From Pseudoxanthomonas sp. CF125 (lineage in GTDB: Bacteria > Pseudomonadota > Gammaproteobacteria > Xanthomonadales > Xanthomonadaceae): 64,000 bases of DNA. The stretch lies in the NCBI RefSeq assembly GCF_900104085.1, contig NZ_FNLD01000001.1, positions 2,053,935-2,117,934 of the forward strand, read 5' to 3'. Shown piece by piece: positions 16,524 through 25,510 of the stretch. The notes beneath the pieces were generated by a model, which was given only the letters and a program-made list of their open reading frames with translations, searched no databases and was not told where the DNA came from. The position numbers were made by a program, and so were the translations under genes. Each line of letters begins with the position of its first letter. Position 1 is the first letter of the stretch.

Positions 16524-17396
16524 TCAGGTCTTGCGCTTGGCGCGCGGATGCGCGGCGTCGTAGACCTTGGCCAGGTGCTGGAAATCCAGATGCGTATAGA
16601 TCTGCGTGGTGGCGATGTCGGCATGTCCCAGCAATTCCTGCACCCCGCGCAAGTCGCCGGAGGATTCCAGGATATGGCTGGCGAAACTGTGCCGCAGCAT
16701 GTGCGGATGCACGTTCTTGAACATGCCCTGCTTCTGCGCCAGCAGCTTCATCCGGATCTGCACGGCGCGTTGCGAAATCGGGCCGCCGCCGCGCCCCGGA
16801 AACACCGGGACATCGCCCGCCGTTTTCTGTTCGTCGCGCCACGCCTGCAGCGCCTTGCGCGCATGCGAACCCACGGGCACCTTGCGCTGTTTGTTGCCCT
16901 TGCCGAGTACGGTGACGAAACCGCTGGAAAGATCCAGGTCGTTCCAGCGCAGGCCGCATAGTTCGCTCAAACGCAGGCCGGAGGAATAGAACAATTCCAG
17001 CAAGGCGCGGTCGCGGAACCCCAACGGTACGTCGGTGGGCACTTCCACCAGGCGCGAGGCTTCGTCGGCATCCAGCACCTGCGGCAGCTTGCGCGGCGAC
17101 TTGGGCGCACGCAATGCAGCAGCGGGGCTGGCAGCGATGCGGCCGTGCCGAAGCAACCAGTTGAAATAGCTGCGGCATGCCGAAAGCCGGCGCTGCAGGC
17201 TTTTAGGGGAGAGGCCGCGGCGATGTTCGGCGGCGACGAAGGCGCGGAGTTGTTCTGCGTCGAGTTCGGCCAGGCTTTCCTTGCCCTGCCCCGCAGTCCA
17301 TTCGGCCAGCGCGGTCAGGTCACGCCGATAGGCATCGAGCGTATGCCCCGACATGCGGCGTTCGACCTGGAGGTGAAAGAGGAAGTCTTCGATCAT
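16524..17396 (-). CDS. xerC: Tyrosine site-specific recombinase XerC
   Basis: Tyrosine recombinase that, with XerD, resolves chromosome dimers at dif. I start it at the ATG at 17396 (MIEDFLFHLQVERRMSGHTL), preceded by GGGGA; the frame extends to 17450, but that part comes from the repeat-flanked spacer. The N-terminal SAM-like core-binding domain comes first. The catalytic domain holds Arg in SSGLRLSELCGL, the HMLRHSFASHIL box (His and Arg), His in LLGHADIATTQIYTH and the nucleophile Tyr in IYTHLD. The length is 290 residues. The order DUF484-xerC-hslV-hslU is conserved in Xanthomonadaceae. Confidence 0.95.
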   Translation of the reverse strand: MIEDFLFHLQVERRMSGHTLDAYRRDLTALAEWTAGQGKESLAELDAEQLRAFVAAEHRRGLSPKSLQRRLSACRSYFNWLLRHGRIAASPAAALRAPKSPRKLPQVLDADEASRLVEVPTDVPLGFRDRALLELFYSSGLRLSELCGLRWNDLDLSSGFVTVLGKGNKQRKVPVGSHARKALQAWRDEQKTAGDVPVFPGRGGGPISQRAVQIRMKLLAQKQGMFKNVHPHMLRHSFASHILESSGDLRGVQELLGHADIATTQIYTHLDFQHLAKVYDAAHPRAKRKT

Positions 17397-17434
17397 ATTT
17401 CCCCACTCCGGGACCTCAACAAATACGGGAATCT

Positions 17435-17506
17435 TGTAGGAGCGGGCCATGCCCGCGACCGGGCGTTACCGGTACAGCTTCGTCGCGGGCATGGCCCGCT
17501 CTTACA
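17435..17506. repeat. GTAG-type REP palindrome between DUF484 gene and xerC
   Basis: Arms TGTAGGAGCGGGCCATGCCC / GGGCATGGCCCGCTCTTACA, with one mismatch in the terminal part, around a spacer GACCGGGCGTTACCGGTACAG. It shows how the family varies in its central GGGCC(C/A)TGCCC while both arms stay complementary. Confidence 0.8.
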
Positions 17507-17508
17507 TG

Positions 17509-18183
17509 TCAGCCATCGAACCGCTTCATCGCCACCGCTAGCGCCTCGCCCATCATGCGCAGGAACAACGTGCCCATGCCCGGATAGAACCGGTTGCCGT
17601 CGCGGCTGCCCACCGCCACCAGTCCCAGGCCGGGCAACGGCAGCAGTGCGGACGACTGCACTTCCTCGGCGCGCGCGCCGTACAGCAAGGCGTTCTTCTC
17701 CGGCTGCAGACGGCCGCACAACGGCTCGCCGTCCTTCAGGCAGTCGCGGAACGAATTCAGGTGCGTGCTGTTCTCCGCCACCACCTGCAGCCATTCGGCA
17801 TCGTCCAGGCCGGCGATCCGTTCGAACAGCACGATGCGCACCAGGTCGCCGTTGAAATCCTCCGCCAGCGAAGCGGCCATCGCACGCAAGGTGTCCTGCG
17901 CGGTGTTCTGCTTCAACAGCGAAAGGGTCAGCTGGTGGGTACGCACCGCCAGGCGTTCGTTCTCCTGCGCGTTGGCGAACAGGTCGTTGAGGCGCTTGGA
18001 CAGTTCGCGGTTCTTGTCGCGCAGCACTTCCAGCTGGTAGCTGGCCAGCGAGGCGGTGGGGCCTTCCTCGCGCGGCACGATCAGGGTCAAGGCCAGATCG
18101 GGGAACTGCTTGAGGAAGGTCGGGTGCCGGCGCAGCCAGGCCGCGATCTCGTGGGCACCCAGCTTCTCTTGTGCTTCGCTCAT
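17509..18183 (-). CDS. DUF484 (GAF-like) family protein
   Basis: Cytoplasmic protein of the DUF484 family, which is usually found between dapF and xerC in gammaproteobacteria; the function is not established. I choose the ATG at 18183 ([20 protein letters not shown]) because it overlaps the dapF stop as ATGA and has AGGGG at suitable spacing; an ATG at 18192 would add three residues. The N-terminal [11 protein letters not shown] motif is the family hallmark. A coiled-coil stretch ([25 protein letters not shown]) leads into a GAF-like domain ending [23 protein letters not shown]. The product is 224 residues. Confidence 0.9.
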   Translation of the reverse strand: MSEAQEKLGAHEIAAWLRRHPTFLKQFPDLALTLIVPREEGPTASLASYQLEVLRDKNRELSKRLNDLFANAQENERLAVRTHQLTLSLLKQNTAQDTLRAMAASLAEDFNGDLVRIVLFERIAGLDDAEWLQVVAENSTHLNSFRDCLKDGEPLCGRLQPEKNALLYGARAEEVQSSALLPLPGLGLVAVGSRDGNRFYPGMGTLFLRMMGEALAVAMKRFDG

Positions 18184-19037
18184 TGTTTCCATTCCCCTTC
18201 GAATACGAATGCCGCCGGTCCGGACATGATGACCTCGGCGGCGTCATCGGGCCAGTCGATATGCAAGTCGCCACCCGGCAGGGTGATGTCCACGCTGCGG
18301 TCTATGCGCCCGCGCCGCATCAACACGGCTGCCGCCGCGCAGGCTCCGCTGCCGCAGGCCAGCGTTTCGCCGACACCGCGCTCGAACACGCGCAGGCGCA
18401 GACGCTGCCGCGAAACGACCTGGGCGAAACCGATATTGGCCGACTCCGGAAACGCCCCGCTGCTCTGCAGCGCCGGTCCCTGCACCAGCACCGGGGAAAG
18501 ATCGACGTCGGCCACTTCGATGACTGCGTGCGGATTTCCCATGGACACCGCACCGAATTCCACGACCTCGCCATCGAGGTTCTGGCGATAGCTGTCGGCC
18601 TTGGGAAATCCCGCCAGCGGAATCAGCTTCGGCTCGAACTGCGGCACGCCCATGGCGATGGAATAGCGATCGCCTTCCAGCCGTTCCACTTCATGCGTCG
18701 CCAGCGGGCTATCGACACGGAAACGGTTTCCCCGGGCCACGCCATCGCGTACCAGCCACGCCGCTACGCAGCGCGCGCCGTTGCCGCATTGTTGCGAAGG
18801 CGAACCATCGGAATTCCAGATGCGATAGGAGGCCACCGCCCCGGCGCTGCGCGGAGGCTCGATGGTCAGGATCTGGTCGCAACCGACGCCGAAATGGCGG
18901 TCGGCAAGCCGCGAAGCGAGCTCCGCATCCGGCGGTGGCGTGCCGTCGCGCAGATCGATGACGACGAAATCGTTGCCGGCGCCGTGCATCTTGGAGAAAC
19001 GCAACGCTGGCACGCCCGGGGCAGCCTTGTCAGTCAT
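18180..19037 (-). CDS. dapF: Diaminopimelate epimerase DapF
   Basis: Cofactor-independent epimerase that converts LL- to meso-diaminopimelate for lysine and peptidoglycan synthesis. The two catalytic cysteines are in [10 protein letters not shown] (signature around residue 85) and [11 protein letters not shown] (around residue 227). The substrate-binding [15 protein letters not shown] at the N-terminus and [10 protein letters not shown] are intact. The length of 285 residues is normal. It overlaps the upstream lptM gene by 8 nt and the downstream DUF484 gene by 4 nt, giving a tight operon lptM-dapF-DUF484-xerC. Confidence 0.96.
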   Translation of the reverse strand: MTDKAAPGVPALRFSKMHGAGNDFVVIDLRDGTPPPDAELASRLADRHFGVGCDQILTIEPPRSAGAVASYRIWNSDGSPSQQCGNGARCVAAWLVRDGVARGNRFRVDSPLATHEVERLEGDRYSIAMGVPQFEPKLIPLAGFPKADSYRQNLDGEVVEFGAVSMGNPHAVIEVADVDLSPVLVQGPALQSSGAFPESANIGFAQVVSRQRLRLRVFERGVGETLACGSGACAAAAVLMRRGRIDRSVDITLPGGDLHIDWPDDAAEVIMSGPAAFVFEGEWKQ

Positions 19038-19257
19038 TCTCGGCCGGCGGCGCGGGATCGTCGACCGCTTCTTCGGCTTGCTGGTCGGCGGGGGTCGTGG
19101 AAGTCTCGTCGGTGGGCACGGACGCTTCCGGAGCGGTTTCCGCGGGCGCTTCGATCGGCGCCGCCTTCTCCGGCAGGATCAGCGGGCCTTTGGCGCCGCA
19201 AGCGGCAAGCAACAAAAGGAGGGGGGCAGCGAGGGCGAGGCGATGGGAACTGTTCAT
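19030..19257 (-). CDS. lptM: LPS translocon maturation lipoprotein LptM (YifL-like)
   Basis: Small outer-membrane lipoprotein. LptM/YifL helps the LptDE LPS translocon mature. I start it at the ATG at 19257 ([20 protein letters not shown]), giving 75 residues. The lipobox LAAC is followed directly by the family motif [12 protein letters not shown], which resembles the CGLKGPLY core of LptM. The remainder is an acidic, Ala/Pro/Glu-rich low-complexity tail, as is usual here. It overlaps dapF, the conserved neighbour in proteobacteria. Confidence 0.88.
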   Translation of the reverse strand: MNSSHRLALAAPLLLLLAACGAKGPLILPEKAAPIEAPAETAPEASVPTDETSTTPADQQAEEAVDDPAPPAEND

Positions 19258-19316
19258 GGCCGAAGTATAGTCAGTTGCCTCCGCCCCGAGGCAGCTCCAT
19301 TTAAGTCCGATTATGT

Positions 19317-19757
19317 TCAATCGGCAGCTGCTGGGCCGGCCAGCGTTTCCGTCATCTCCCTGACCTCGGCCTGCCGGTCCCCGTCCGGGTCATCCAGATA
19401 TTCCTGGATCAGCTGCTGGTAGTAGCCGCATTCGTTGCTGTGAAAATGCGGATCCATGCCCGACAGCTCTGCCGTTTGCGCTTGCGCCTGACTGGCGACT
19501 GCGGCTGGATAGTAGGGCGAGTCCCGCAGTCTTTTTCCGAATTCGGGGTATTTGAGCCAGAAGGCCCGCACAGTGGCCGCGTGCGCCAGCCATTGCGCTT
19601 CCGGAACGCCACGACAGTATTCCAGCATGCCGTCGGTGGCTTGGTAAAAACGGGAAACGATCTTGCGCTGCGCCTGTTCCTGTGCGGCACTGCCGGCCCA
19701 GACTCCGTTGCTGGCAAGCAACAAGGCCAACACCAGGAAATAACCGCGAGGCTTCAT
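19317..19757 (-). CDS. Hypothetical secreted protein
   Basis: I do not recognise the family. The 146-residue product has a clear signal peptide (YFLVLALLLASNGVWAGSA, cleavage after WAG or GSA), so it is periplasmic or secreted. The mature part is helical and has two cysteines (LEYCRGVPEAQW and SNECGYYQQLI) that could form a disulfide. It includes FWLKYPEFGKRLRDSPYYP and an acidic C-terminus. It lies on the same strand as its neighbours but is separated by 59 bp and 88 bp, so it is probably monocistronic. Confidence 0.7.
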   Translation of the reverse strand: MKPRGYFLVLALLLASNGVWAGSAAQEQAQRKIVSRFYQATDGMLEYCRGVPEAQWLAHAATVRAFWLKYPEFGKRLRDSPYYPAAVASQAQAQTAELSGMDPHFHSNECGYYQQLIQEYLDDPDGDRQAEVREMTETLAGPAAAD

Positions 19758-19845
19758 ATCGACTCACCTATATTTGAGCGAGACAGTCTAGCGATTGCGC
19801 CGACTCCGATCACCTCACAATTTCCATGCGCGGCAGCGACAGCGG

Positions 19846-20235
19846 CTAGCGCGGTTCCGGCCGCAACCACAGCCATGCCGCGACCGCTGCCATGCAGACG
19901 ATCGGCAGTGCCGCCATCCACCAGCGATGCGCTCCGGTCGAGAGCATGATCGCCAGCAGTACCGCTGCGCACACCAGCATGGCCCCGGTTGCCGCCCACT
20001 TGGCCCGCCGCGACACTGCGCCATGCGCCTGCCAGTCGCGAATCATCGGGCCGAAGCGGACGTGCTGCTGCAGATAGCGATGCAGGCGGTCGGACCCGCG
20101 CGAGGCCGCATATGCGGCCACCAGGATGAATACGGTGGTCGGCAGGCCCGGCACGAAAATACCGACGATGCCCAGACCCAGGCTGACATAAGCCAGCAGC
20201 CACCAAGCCCAGCGGAAACGCGAACTTTCGGTCAT
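19846..20235 (-). CDS. YbaN family (DUF454) inner-membrane protein
   Basis: Small inner-membrane protein of family DUF454 (YbaN); the biochemical role is unknown. I use the ATG at 20235 (MTESSRFRWAWWLLAYVSLG), giving 129 residues; a GTG two codons upstream is possible. The family signature GIVGIFVPGLPTTVFILVAAYAASRGS covers the first hydrophobic hairpin. The amphipathic segment RLHRYLQQHVRFGPMIRDW comes next, followed by two further membrane helices (AATGAMLVCAAVLLAIML and WMAALPIVCMAAVAAWLWL). Confidence 0.87.
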   Translation of the reverse strand: MTESSRFRWAWWLLAYVSLGLGIVGIFVPGLPTTVFILVAAYAASRGSDRLHRYLQQHVRFGPMIRDWQAHGAVSRRAKWAATGAMLVCAAVLLAIMLSTGAHRWWMAALPIVCMAAVAAWLWLRPEPR

Positions 20236-20249
20236 CGCCACATGATAGC

Positions 20250-20321
20250 TGTAGGAGCGGGCCCTGCCCGCGACGAAGCTCTACATGGAAAGCTTCGTCG
20301 CGGGCAGGGCGCGCTCCTACA
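20250..20321. repeat. GTAG-type REP palindrome
   Basis: Arms TGTAGGAGCGGGCCCTGCCC / GGGCAGGGCGCGCTCCTACA (one mismatch), extended by GCGACGAAGCT / AGCTTCGTCGC. It lies between the oligopeptidase B gene and the upstream end of the YbaN gene and is the same family as 14292-14360. Confidence 0.85.
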
Positions 20322-20331
20322 AGAGAGGCAG

Positions 20332-22461
20332 CTAGTTCGTCGCCGGTTCGGCCACACCCAGCTGGTCCAGCACGAAGGCGTAATACTCCGCTGCCTCGCG
20401 GTAGCGACGGAAACGACCGGATTTTCCGCCGTGGCCGGCTTCCATGTTGACGCGGAACAAGAGCGGCAGCGTGCCGGTGTTCTCATCGCGCAGTTTGGCC
20501 ACGTATTTGGCCGGCTCCCAGTACTGCACCTGCGAATCCCACAGCCCGGTGCCCACGAAGATCGCCGGATACGCCTGCTTGCTTATGTTGTCGTAAGGCG
20601 AATAGGTGAGAATGTAGTCGTAGTATTCCTTCTTCTCCGGATTGCCCCACTCGTCGTACTCGTTGGTGGTCAGCGGAATGGAGGGGTCCAGCATGGTGGT
20701 GACCACATCCACGAACGGCACCTGCGACACGATCACCCGGTATTTCTCCGGGGCCATGTTGGCGATGGCGCCCATCAGCAGGCCACCGGCGCTGCCGCCG
20801 GACGCGGCGACGCGGTCCGGCGCTGCGTAGCCCTGCTTGACCAGCGCGTCGGTAACGTCGATGAAATCGGTGAAGGTGTTCTTCTTGTGCAGCAGCTTGC
20901 CGTTGTCGTACCAGTCGCGGCCCATTTCCTGGCCGCCGCGGATGTGGGCGATGGCGTACACCACGCCGCGGTCCAGCAGGCTGACGATGGTCGAATTGAA
21001 ACCCGGATCGGTCGAAGAACCGTAGCTGCCGTAGGCGTACTGGAACAGCGCGCCCTTGCCGTTCTTCTGGAAGCCCTTTTTGTAGACCAGCGATACCGGC
21101 ACTTTGGTGCCGTCGCGGGCGGTCGCCCACAACCGTTCGGTGGTGTACTTGCCCGGGTCGTAGCCGATTACCGGTTGCTGCTTGAGCTGCTTGCGTTCTC
21201 CGGTGTCCACGTTGAGTTCGTAGGTCGTGGCCGGGGTGGTCATCGAGGTGTAGCTGTAGCGCAGCCACGGAGTGTCGTGTTCGGAGTTCACGTCCAGGCC
21301 CATCGAATACGCCGGTTCGTCGGCTTTGACGTATTCCTCCTTGCCGTTGGCGCGCAGCAGGCGCAGGCGTTCCAGGCCGTTGGAGCGTTCGCTGACGGCG
21401 GTGAAACCGTCGAACAGCTCGAAGCCTTCGATGTAGACCTCATCGCTGTGCGCGACCCAGTCTTTCCACTCCTCGCGCGAGGTGGAGCCGGAAGGCGCGG
21501 TCATGATGCGGAAGTTCTTCGCTTTCCAGTTGGTGCGGATCACCCAGCGTCCGTCTAGGTGGTCGGCGCTGTACTCCACATCGCGTTCGCGCGGCGCCAG
21601 CACGGCGAATCGCGACGGATCGCTGGCCGACGCGCAACGCTGTTCGGAGGAAACCGTGCTTTCGACGGAGATGCAGATGAATTGGTCGTCGCGGCTGCGG
21701 CCGATGCCCATGTAGAAGCTGTCGTCCTTTTCTTCGTAAACCAGCTTGTCGGCGGACACCGGCGTGCCCAGCACATGCGACTTCACCCGCACCGTGAGCA
21801 AGGTTTCCGGATCGTTCTCCACGTAGAACAAAGTCTTGTTGTCGTCGGCCCAGACCACGTTGGCGGATACGCCGCTGATCGCATCCGGATAAAGCTCCCC
21901 TGTTTCCAGGTTCTTGAAGCGGATCACGTACTGGCGACGGCCCACGGCATCGTCGGCCCAGGCCAGCAGTTTGTTGTCCTGGCTGACTTGCGCATCGCCG
22001 ACGCTGAAGTAGCCCTTGCCTTCGGCCATCGCGTTGACGTCCAGCAAAACCTCTTCCGGGGCCTCCATGCTGCCCTTGCGGCGCGCATGGATGGGGTAGT
22101 CCTTGCCGGTCTCGAAGCGCGTGTAGTACCAGTAGCCGCGCTCGCGGTACGGCACGCTGGCATCGTCCTGCTTGATGCGCCCGACGATCTCGTTATAGAG
22201 CTTCTCCTGCAGCGGCTTGGTCGGCGCCAGCACCGCGTCGGCGTAGGCGTTCTCCGCATTCAGATAGGCCAGCATCTCAGGATTCTTGCGATCGTCGTCG
22301 CGCAACCAGTAGTAGTCGTCGTTGCGCGTGGCGCCGAAAGGAGCCTTGACTTCATGCGGCTTCTTGGCGGCATCGGGCGCAGTGGCGACCGGAGAAAGGG
22401 CGGAGCTGGGAAAAGTGGTCATCAGGAGGGTGGCCGCAAGCAGGAAATAGGTTGGTTTCAT
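20332..22461 (-). CDS. ptrB: Oligopeptidase B-type serine peptidase (S9A), secreted
   Basis: Prolyl-oligopeptidase-family enzyme of the oligopeptidase B branch, which cleaves short peptides after Lys or Arg. The ATG at 22461 gives a signal peptide (TYFLLAATLLMTTFPSSALS), so it is predicted periplasmic, unlike the cytoplasmic E. coli enzyme. The N-terminal part (HEVKAPFGATRNDDYYWLRDD) and seven-bladed propeller are followed by the hydrolase domain. The nucleophile is in ASGGSAGGLLMGA, the catalytic Asp lies in the C-terminal region, and the histidine is in EAGHGGKSGRFRRYRE. The length of 709 residues fits. Specificity is inferred from the family; the acidic residues that set it were not checked against a structure. 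Confidence 0.9.
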   Translation of the reverse strand: MKPTYFLLAATLLMTTFPSSALSPVATAPDAAKKPHEVKAPFGATRNDDYYWLRDDDRKNPEMLAYLNAENAYADAVLAPTKPLQEKLYNEIVGRIKQDDASVPYRERGYWYYTRFETGKDYPIHARRKGSMEAPEEVLLDVNAMAEGKGYFSVGDAQVSQDNKLLAWADDAVGRRQYVIRFKNLETGELYPDAISGVSANVVWADDNKTLFYVENDPETLLTVRVKSHVLGTPVSADKLVYEEKDDSFYMGIGRSRDDQFICISVESTVSSEQRCASASDPSRFAVLAPRERDVEYSADHLDGRWVIRTNWKAKNFRIMTAPSGSTSREEWKDWVAHSDEVYIEGFELFDGFTAVSERSNGLERLRLLRANGKEEYVKADEPAYSMGLDVNSEHDTPWLRYSYTSMTTPATTYELNVDTGERKQLKQQPVIGYDPGKYTTERLWATARDGTKVPVSLVYKKGFQKNGKGALFQYAYGSYGSSTDPGFNSTIVSLLDRGVVYAIAHIRGGQEMGRDWYDNGKLLHKKNTFTDFIDVTDALVKQGYAAPDRVAASGGSAGGLLMGAIANMAPEKYRVIVSQVPFVDVVTTMLDPSIPLTTNEYDEWGNPEKKEYYDYILTYSPYDNISKQAYPAIFVGTGLWDSQVQYWEPAKYVAKLRDENTGTLPLLFRVNMEAGHGGKSGRFRRYREAAEYYAFVLDQLGVAEPATN

Positions 22462-22564
22462 TACAAGTGTGTCCTTGTTGGGCACTGCGCAATGGTCGGG
22501 GGCGATCTTGAACTATCAATCGTCGTCTTGCGATAGGGAAAAGCAGCCTGGAGGAACGATTTTT

Positions 22565-22806
22565 GCTTGTGCTTGTGCTTGTGCTTCTGGCTCTTGCCCT
22601 CCCGTGAGGCGCGGCAGGCGAATCGGGTAAACCCGAAGGGCGGCGCACAAGGATGTGCGCCGTTTCCGGAGGCGCAGGATGCGCCTTACGGAAATTCCCG
22701 ATTCGCCTGCAGACCCAACAGCTTCATCGTTGGGCGCGCTGTAGGGCGGCTTTCTTTTGGTTACTTTTCTTTGCCGTTCAAAGAAAAGTGACTCGCGCAA
22801 AGCGCG
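22565..22806. repeat. Composite intergenic repeat: TTGTGC tandem run and nested hairpins
   Basis: The 464-bp gap between the two S9 peptidase genes has no gene I can support. It holds a hexamer run (GCTTGT, about four copies, 22565-22586). A nested palindrome with outer arms GAATCGGG/CCCGATTC follows (about 22619-22705) and contains GGCGCACAAGGATGTGCGCC and GGCGCAGGATGCGCC hairpins. After that comes a hairpin ACTTTTCTTTG/CAAAGAAAAGT (about 22764-22790) followed by TCGCGCAAAGCGCGA. The same kind of block is, from memory, frequent between genes in Lysobacter and Xanthomonas. The A/T-rich hairpin could serve as a terminator for either neighbour. Confidence 0.6.
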
Positions 22807-22925
22807 AAACGCTTCTGCTCTAGTCGGATGGACCACGCCAAGAGCGCCCCCATCCGCCTTCGGCACCTTCCCCCGCAAGCAGGGGAAGGGCTACTTCTGA
22901 AAGATTCCCGCCGGCTTTTCCAAGC

Positions 22926-25058
22926 TCACTTGTTGAGTTGCTGCCACAGGAAGGTGTACGCCAGCGCGCTCATGTGCGCCGACTGCTTGTTGTTGGCCGC
23001 CCCGCCGTGGCCGCCTTCGATGTTCTCGTAGTAGCGCACGTCCTTGCCGGCGTCCAGCATCTTGGCCATCATCTTGCGCGCATGGCCGGGATGCACGCGG
23101 TCGTCGCGCGTGGAAGTCATGAAGATCGTCGGCGGATAGGTCTTGGCCGGGTCGAACAGGTGGTACGGCGAGAACTTCTGGATGAACTGCCAATCGGCGG
23201 TGTCCGGATTGCCGTATTCGGCCATCCACGAAGCGCCCGCCAGCAGATGGTTGTAGCGCTTCATGTCCAGCAGCGGCACCTGCACCACGACCGCGCCGAA
23301 CAACTCCGGATACTGCATCAGCATGTTGCCGGTCAGCAGGCCGCCGTTGCTGCCGCCCTGGATGCCAAGGCGCTTGGGCGAAGTGATCTTGCGCGCGATC
23401 ATGTCCTGCGCGACCGCCGCGAAGTCCTCATAGGCCTTGTGCCGGTTCTGCTTCAGCGCCGCTTGGTGCCAGCGCGGGCCGTATTCACCACCGCCGCGGA
23501 TGTTGGCCACCGCGTACACGCCGCCCTTTTCCAGCCAGCCCATGCCCACGCCGCCGGAGTAACCCGGGGTCAGCGAAATCTCGAAGCCGCCATAGCCGTA
23601 CAGCAAGGTGGGCGCGCTGCCGTCGTACTTCAGGCCCTTGGGCCGCACCAGGAAATAAGGCACTTTGGTGCCATCCTTGGAAGTGGCAAAGTGCTGCTCC
23701 ACCACGTCCTTCGAGGCGTCGAAGAAGGCGGGCATGGTCTTGAGCGCTTCCACCGCCGACGCGGGACCGCCGGCTTCGGCCATCATCAGCGTGGTGGGCG
23801 TCAGGTAATCGGTGACGGTCAACCACACCGCGTCGCTGTCGTCGCTGTCCACCGCGCCGACGCCGATGGTGCCCAACGCCGGGGCGCCGGCGAATTCGCT
23901 TTTCTTCCAGCCGCCGCTCGAAGGGGTGAGTACGATCAGCTTGTTCTTGACGTCGTCCAGCACGTTCAGGACCACATGGTTCTTGGTCCAGGTGGCGCCC
24001 GCCAGCGACGTGGAGTCGGTGGGTTCGAACAGCACGTCGAACTTGCGCTTGCCGGCCATGAAATCGTCGAACCGGGTCGCCAGCAGCGAGCCGGCCTTGT
24101 AAGTCTTGCCGTCGACTTCCCAGGGCTCGCGCAGTTCCACGGTCAGCCAATCGCGCACCACCCCTTTTCCGGTGGAGTTGGGGACATCGATCTTGGTCAG
24201 CTTGCCGTCGCTGCCGCGCAGATACAGTTCGTCGTTGTAGAAGGCGATGGTGCGGCTGACGAAATCGCGCTCGAAGCCGGGCGTATTGTCGCGATAGGCC
24301 GCGATGTACATGTCTTGGCTGGTACCTTCGTATACCACCGTGGCGGCGCTGAGCGGCGTGCCGCGCTTCCATTCCTTGACGATGCGCGGATAACCGGACG
24401 GAGTCATGCTGCCGGGGCCGAAATCGGTGAAGACGTAGACGGTATCGGCATCTTTCCAGCCAAGGGCGCCCTTGGCTTCCGGACGGAAGAAGCCGTCCTT
24501 GACCCATTGCTTGGTGGTGAGGTCGAACTCGCGGGTGACGTCGGCATCGGAGCCGCCGCGCGACAGCGCGATCAGGCAGCGCTTGTAGTCGGGCTTGCGG
24601 CAGTCGGCGCCGTGCCAGACCCATTTCTTGTCGTCCTGCAGGCCTTCGGCCTTGTTCAGCGCATCCAGGTCGATGACCGTTTCCCACTGCGGCTGCGGCT
24701 TGCGGTATTCCTCCAGCGTGGTCCGGCGCCAGAGGCCGCGCTCGTGATTCTTGTCTTTCCAGAAGTTGTAGTAGTAGTCGCCGATCTTTTCCACGCCCGG
24801 GATCTTGGCGTCGGAATCGAGCATGGCCAGGATCTTGCCTTCCAGTTGCTTGAACTCGGGAGTGGAGGCGATTTCGGCCTCGGACTTGGCGTTCTGCGCC
24901 CTGACCCATTCCAGCGGCTTCTGCCCTTCGACGTCTTCCAGCCAGGCGTATTTGTCGTCGGTCACTGCAGCGGGCTCCTGGGCGAAAGTGCTGCCTGCGG
25001 CAGCGGCAAGGCCCGCGGCGATGGCGATCGTCTGGCAGGCATGGGCGAGTTTGGGCAT
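22926..25058 (-). CDS. Prolyl oligopeptidase family serine peptidase (S9A), secreted
   Basis: S9A-type peptidase, predicted to cut short peptides after proline. The ATG at 25058 is preceded by CGGAG at 7-8 nt and gives a signal peptide (MPKLAHACQTIAIAAGLAAA, cleavage near TFAQ), so it is periplasmic. An N-terminal DDKYAWLEDVEGQKPLEWV helix precedes the beta-propeller. The hydrolase domain has YGYGGFEISLTPGYSGG, the nucleophile in GIQGGSNGGLLTGN, Asp in RDDRVHPGHARKM and His in EGGHGGAANNKQ. The product is 710 residues. It is not a recent duplicate of the neighbouring oligopeptidase B: motifs around the serine (GGSNGG against GGSAGG) and propeller differ. Confidence 0.92.
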   Translation of the reverse strand: MPKLAHACQTIAIAAGLAAAAGSTFAQEPAAVTDDKYAWLEDVEGQKPLEWVRAQNAKSEAEIASTPEFKQLEGKILAMLDSDAKIPGVEKIGDYYYNFWKDKNHERGLWRRTTLEEYRKPQPQWETVIDLDALNKAEGLQDDKKWVWHGADCRKPDYKRCLIALSRGGSDADVTREFDLTTKQWVKDGFFRPEAKGALGWKDADTVYVFTDFGPGSMTPSGYPRIVKEWKRGTPLSAATVVYEGTSQDMYIAAYRDNTPGFERDFVSRTIAFYNDELYLRGSDGKLTKIDVPNSTGKGVVRDWLTVELREPWEVDGKTYKAGSLLATRFDDFMAGKRKFDVLFEPTDSTSLAGATWTKNHVVLNVLDDVKNKLIVLTPSSGGWKKSEFAGAPALGTIGVGAVDSDDSDAVWLTVTDYLTPTTLMMAEAGGPASAVEALKTMPAFFDASKDVVEQHFATSKDGTKVPYFLVRPKGLKYDGSAPTLLYGYGGFEISLTPGYSGGVGMGWLEKGGVYAVANIRGGGEYGPRWHQAALKQNRHKAYEDFAAVAQDMIARKITSPKRLGIQGGSNGGLLTGNMLMQYPELFGAVVVQVPLLDMKRYNHLLAGASWMAEYGNPDTADWQFIQKFSPYHLFDPAKTYPPTIFMTSTRDDRVHPGHARKMMAKMLDAGKDVRYYENIEGGHGGAANNKQSAHMSALAYTFLWQQLNK

Positions 25059-25126
25059 GGGTACTCCGGTAGCGCGGTCAATTCTCCACGCTAGCACAGC
25101 CCGTCAACCCACTCCCCTGCCGAAGG

Positions 25127-25444
25127 TCAGGCCGCGCGAGACAGGCGCTGGCTGGAGGGAATCGCGCGGCGGCGCGCTTGCGTGCCCGGACGGCGACGGC
25201 GCGGCGCGAGGCCGGCGGTCGCCGCCTTGCCCAGTGGCAGGCGGAAACGATGCAGCGACCACAGTGCGATGGCCGGCATGCCGACCAGCCACATCGGCAG
25301 CCAGCCCAGCCACTCGCTGGAGCCGCGAGCCATGGGCAACAGGATCACCAGGGCCAATCCGCACAGCAATGCCAGTCGCAGGCTGCGACGGAGTTGCGGG
25401 TCGGGCGTTACCGCAACGTTCTGACGGGCTACGAGCTTGGGCAT
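25127..25444 (-). CDS. Hypothetical small membrane protein
   Basis: Unrecognised 105-residue protein. The ATG at 25444 (MPKLVARQNVAVTPDPQLRR) has AAGGAG about 9 nt upstream; the open frame further upstream is repeat DNA. Two hydrophobic segments (SLRLALLCGLALVILLPMA and WLPMWLVGMPAIALWSLH) are followed by an arginine-rich tail (APRRRRPGTQARRRAIPSSQ), which by the positive-inside rule should be cytoplasmic. The lack of any family resemblance keeps confidence moderate. Confidence 0.55.
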   Translation of the reverse strand: MPKLVARQNVAVTPDPQLRRSLRLALLCGLALVILLPMARGSSEWLGWLPMWLVGMPAIALWSLHRFRLPLGKAATAGLAPRRRRPGTQARRRAIPSSQRLSRAA

Positions 25445-25510
25445 GGCGATGGCTCCTTGGGCTGGAAGGCCAGCCTGCCGCGCCGCCATCTCAAGAGCTG
25501 CGACCGTCCC

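Noticed and set aside
22567..22791. 74-codon open frame on the plus strand
   Set aside because: It lies wholly in a composite dispersed repeat, begins in a hexamer array and has no ribosome-binding site.
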